This document shows positions 61,515 to 64,000 of a stretch of DNA of 64,000 nt, in pieces. The position numbers and the translations under genes are program-made. The stretch is from assembly GCA_027492795.1 (NCBI GenBank), contig JAPUEB010000006.1:1-64000 (forward strand), given 5' to 3'. The notes under the pieces were generated by a model. That model had not been told where the DNA came from. It ran no database searches and worked only from the letters and a program-made list of their open reading frames with translations. The stretch comes from Chryseobacterium sp. GTDB lineage: Bacteria > Bacteroidota > Bacteroidia > Flavobacteriales > Weeksellaceae. The stretch's first letter is position 1; every line of letters starts with the position of its first letter.

Positions 61515-62765
61515 ATGTTAGCTTTAAAAGCAGAAAATATATCAAAACAATACCGTCTCGGACAGGTGGGAACGGGAACGCTTTCGCATGACCTGAACCG
61601 ATTTTGGGCGCAAATTCGAGGAAAAGAAGATCCCTATCTAAAAATTGGGGAGGAAAATGACCGTTCAACCGCGGGAAACAGCGAATATGTATGGTCATTG
61701 CGCGACATTAATTTCGAAATAGAGCAAGGCGATGCAGTAGGAATTATAGGAAGAAACGGCGCGGGAAAATCTACTTTACTAAAACTATTAAGCAAAGTTA
61801 CCAAACCAACAACCGGAACAATATACACCAAAGGAAGAATTGCGTCTTTATTAGAAGTTGGAACAGGATTTCACCCAGAAATGACGGGGCGTGAAAATGT
61901 ATTTTTGAACGGCGCCATTCTTGGAATGACCAGAAAAGAAATCACCCGAAAGTTTGATGAAATTGTAGATTTCTCCGGTGTGGAAAGATACATCGATACG
62001 CCTGTAAAAAGATATTCTTCCGGAATGTATGTGCGATTGGCGTTTGCTGTTGCGGCACATTTGGAATCTGAAATTTTAATTGTGGACGAAGTTTTGGCTG
62101 TTGGTGATGCGGAGTTTCAGAAGAAGTGTTTGGGTAAGATGGGTGATGTGAGTAAAGGAGAAGGAAGGACGATTTTGTTTGTGAGCCATAATCTCTCCGC
62201 GGTGAGAGAACTTTGTAATTCAGGAATATTATTGGAAAACGGCAGACTTGTACACAATGGACGCATAGAGTCTTGTATTGCTGAATATCAGAAAAATAAC
62301 AACCAGTTATCCCGCTATAATTCCCGCGACTCCAATAAAGTATTTGAAAATCAAAACATAAAAATTATTTCATTTAGTGCTTCACCTGAAATAGGAGGCC
62401 TTATAACTGTAGATTCGGGAGTAAAAATTTCCGTTACATTTCTTAATAAAATTCCTAGTGGAAGCATTGACTTGTCTTTCTATCTAAAAACTGCCGGGGA
62501 AACAACCATTTTCAGTACAGGAATGATGGTGGCGAACAAAAACAATATTCAACAAAAGGAATACACCGTTTCGTTTACCATTCCTGCAAATACTTTAAAT
62601 GAAGATCAATATTATTTCGATATGTTTTGGGGGCATAACAGATCGGAAGTTGCATACAGCTTTCAGGATTTTGGATTTGAAATTTTAAATGTTGAAAATG
62701 CACTTGGAGAAGTTGTAAAGTCTCCCGGAGTTTTAGCTCCTAAAATACTTTATAGCATTACATAA
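61515..62765 (+). CDS. wzt: ABC polysaccharide exporter ATPase with C-terminal domain (Wzt-like)
   Basis: A 416-residue protein. Residues about 1-245 are the nucleotide-binding domain: Walker A GIIGRNGAGKSTLLKLL (about 77-93), signature VKRYSSGMYVRLAFAVA, Walker B EILIVDEVLAVGD, and the switch His in FVSHNLSAV. An insert of about 35 residues before Walker A (RFWAQIRGKEDPYLKIGEEN) is typical of this subfamily. Residues about 260-416 form a beta-sandwich (IKIISFSASPEIGGLITVDSG, PANTLNEDQYYFDMFWG) like the Wzt C-terminal domain that recognises the modified end of the polysaccharide. Confidence 0.93.
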   Translation: MLALKAENISKQYRLGQVGTGTLSHDLNRFWAQIRGKEDPYLKIGEENDRSTAGNSEYVWSLRDINFEIEQGDAVGIIGRNGAGKSTLLKLLSKVTKPTTGTIYTKGRIASLLEVGTGFHPEMTGRENVFLNGAILGMTRKEITRKFDEIVDFSGVERYIDTPVKRYSSGMYVRLAFAVAAHLESEILIVDEVLAVGDAEFQKKCLGKMGDVSKGEGRTILFVSHNLSAVRELCNSGILLENGRLVHNGRIESCIAEYQKNNNQLSRYNSRDSNKVFENQNIKIISFSASPEIGGLITVDSGVKISVTFLNKIPSGSIDLSFYLKTAGETTIFSTGMMVANKNNIQQKEYTVSFTIPANTLNEDQYYFDMFWGHNRSEVAYSFQDFGFEILNVENALGEVVKSPGVLAPKILYSIT

Positions 62766-62775
62766 AGTTCATATC

Positions 62776-63729
62776 ATGCTTCTAAACATCATATTTTCGT
62801 ACAACAGGGCAATGCAGCTAGATTATCTGCTCAATTCTTCTTTAAAGCATTTAAAGATAGACTATGAAGTTGCCATTATTTACCACACTACCGGTGATCA
62901 TCATTTGGGATATGAAAAACTGAAAGAAAAATACTCGAAATACCCACAGATTAAGTTTTACGAACGCGAACCTTTGAAACTCTCTCTTATCCAAAATCTA
63001 AGGTATTCTAAAAAGAAAAAAGAAGAACTCTCTAAAAAGGATAATTTCAAAAGTTTACTAGAAAAACTTCTACGGAAAACATCTTGTGACTTTGTGATGT
63101 TTAACACGGATGATGGAGTTTGGTTGGAAGATGTGGTGATAAGTGAAACCGTATTGAATTTAATTCGCTATAACGGCCAATCTTTTTCCTACCGGATGTA
63201 TGTTGGTAAAAACATAGAAGGTTTCCCAGAGTTTGTAAAAAAATGGGGCGATATATATCTTTGGGATTACTATGCTGAGAAGGAAATTACACATTGGACT
63301 TATCCTTTTGCTGTAGATGCAACTATTTATAATACTAAAGAACTTTTAAAAATTCTGCGAAAGGTTTACTATGATTCCCCTATAAATTTGGAAGGAAATG
63401 TGGTAAATTTCGCAATAAATAAAAAATTGTTAGGAATAGGTTTAGGACCTATTACATCAACTCTAAAAGGAACTGTTATAAACAGGGTTTCAACTACAAC
63501 TTTTAATCCAGCCTTAAAGGTAGATCCCAAAAAACTAAATGAAAAATTCCTAGAAGGTTTTTCTTTAGAATTAGTATTACCTGAAGAAAACGGAATAGTA
63601 AATGTAGTTCCAGTTGAGGTCAATATAATTCGAGGCGAAGTCAAAGAGAATCTTTATTCAATTGATGAGTTTGGAAAATCAGTACAGGGTAATTTTGGAA
63701 GTGAAGGTTCAAAAACACAAATGCAATAA
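62776..63729 (+). CDS. Probable glycosyltransferase (GT-A fold)
   Basis: A 317-residue cytoplasmic protein. The N-terminus MLLNIIFSYNRAMQLDYLLNS matches family 2-like transferases, and FVMFNTDDGVWLED (about 110-123) provides the Asp-Asp metal/nucleotide site. There are no membrane segments. A long basic helical part (about 75-105, KKKKEELSKKDNFKSLLEKLLRK, partly given) separates the two. It follows the exporter ATPase by 10 bp and precedes the ketoisomerase gene by 1 bp, so it is co-expressed and likely adds one sugar of the repeat. Specificity unknown. Confidence 0.7.
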   Translation: MLLNIIFSYNRAMQLDYLLNSSLKHLKIDYEVAIIYHTTGDHHLGYEKLKEKYSKYPQIKFYEREPLKLSLIQNLRYSKKKKEELSKKDNFKSLLEKLLRKTSCDFVMFNTDDGVWLEDVVISETVLNLIRYNGQSFSYRMYVGKNIEGFPEFVKKWGDIYLWDYYAEKEITHWTYPFAVDATIYNTKELLKILRKVYYDSPINLEGNVVNFAINKKLLGIGLGPITSTLKGTVINRVSTTTFNPALKVDPKKLNEKFLEGFSLELVLPEENGIVNVVPVEVNIIRGEVKENLYSIDEFGKSVQGNFGSEGSKTQMQ

Positions 63730-63730
63730 G

Positions 63731-64000
63731 ATGACTAAACCGCAAATAATTGAATTTAGCAAAATTGGATCACCATCTTTAGGATATATTTCTGTAGCTG
63801 AAGCAGAAAAAAACATTCCTTTTACAATAAAAAGGGTTTACTGGACATACTTTACGCCAAACCATGTTGAACGCGGAAACCACGCACATAAGAAACTACA
63901 ACAAGTAATTTTTGCTGTCGCAGGAATAATCGATTTCAAACTGGTAGATCAAAATGAAAATGTTTATGAATTTACTTTAGATTCTCCGGAAAAAGCACTT
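63731..64000 (+). CDS. dTDP-4-keto-6-deoxyglucose 3,4-ketoisomerase (FdtA/QdtA/WxcM cupin), partial
   Basis: Ninety codons from an ATG at 63731 run to the window edge. The sequence is a WxcM-like cupin: LGYISVAEAEKNIPFTIKRVYW, then the catalytic motif ERGNHAHKKLQQVIFAVAG with the two histidines of the active site. Known members convert the RfbB product to the 3-keto form, the step before a 3-aminotransferase in the synthesis of dTDP-Fuc3N (FdtA) or dTDP-Qui3N (QdtA). The two cannot be told apart here. An aminotransferase and acetyltransferase are expected just beyond the window. Confidence 0.9.
   Translation, partial: MTKPQIIEFSKIGSPSLGYISVAEAEKNIPFTIKRVYWTYFTPNHVERGNHAHKKLQQVIFAVAGIIDFKLVDQNENVYEFTLDSPEKAL

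Overview
The window is a stretch of low-GC chromosome from a member of the Bacteroidota, most likely a flavobacterium of the Weeksellaceae/Chryseobacterium type. The evidence is the Bacteroidota -7 promoter box (TAnnTTTG) before many genes, type IX secretion (T9SS) C-terminal sorting domains, a SusC/SusD pair, Bacteroidota lipoboxes, bshC (bacillithiol), a GYDIA-family GHMP kinase and DUF3853 proteins. Genus assignment is inference; no rRNA or tRNA gene was seen.

Region 1 (1 to about 11,700) is a mobile element whose left end lies outside the window. It has a plasmid-type replication backbone: ssb (cut by the window edge), an H1-like nucleoprotein, a Toprim protein, an origin with seven 17-bp iterons, three perfect DnaA boxes and an AT-rich triple repeat, and a Rep initiator. 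A leftward operon with two tandem DUF3853 proteins follows, then a palindromic divergent promoter, a repressor, an unknown exported protein and a tyrosine integrase. The right end carries a restriction-modification-like pair: a large Eco57I-type adenine methyltransferase and an overlapping small PD-(D/E)XK-like protein. It reads as an integrated plasmid or integrative element with defence cargo.

Region 2 (11,826-31,668, all minus strand) is a beta-1,3/1,6-glucan (laminarin-type) utilisation locus. It encodes a surface GH16, a lipoprotein GH17, a GH30, two surface proteins that share a repeated sugar-binding-like module, a cation:sugar symporter, a cytoplasmic GH17, a large GH94/149/161-type phosphorylase and a propeller/Y_Y_Y/HTH regulator. 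A 1042-residue protein joins a glycosidase barrel to an apparent outer-membrane beta-barrel. No SusC/SusD pair lies in this locus. The likely flow is surface cleavage, entry to the periplasm, inner-membrane uptake by the symporter, then phosphorolysis to glucose-1-phosphate.

Region 3 (32,044-53,159) is mostly housekeeping: aroQ, pckA, a GHMP kinase, fabD, a LysM/periplasmic-binding protein, bshC, a putative porin, a SusC/SusD pair next to a T9SS subtilase, and the translation/transcription operon rimP-nusA-infB. Its leader contains a terminator-like hairpin and a 25-codon ORF.

Region 4 (53,351-64,000, plus strand) is a surface polysaccharide (O-antigen-type) cluster: UDP-glucose dehydrogenase, glycosyltransferases, rfbB, rfbA, two multi-spanning membrane proteins, a Wzm/Wzt exporter whose ATPase has a C-terminal extension, and the start of an FdtA/QdtA-type ketoisomerase. 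The set implies a dTDP-3-amino-3,6-dideoxyhexose. A 23S-IVP-type four-helix-bundle gene sits between rfbB and rfbA, bounded by inverted copies of a 13-bp repeat. Small dispersed paired-hairpin repeats occur in regions 2 and 3.
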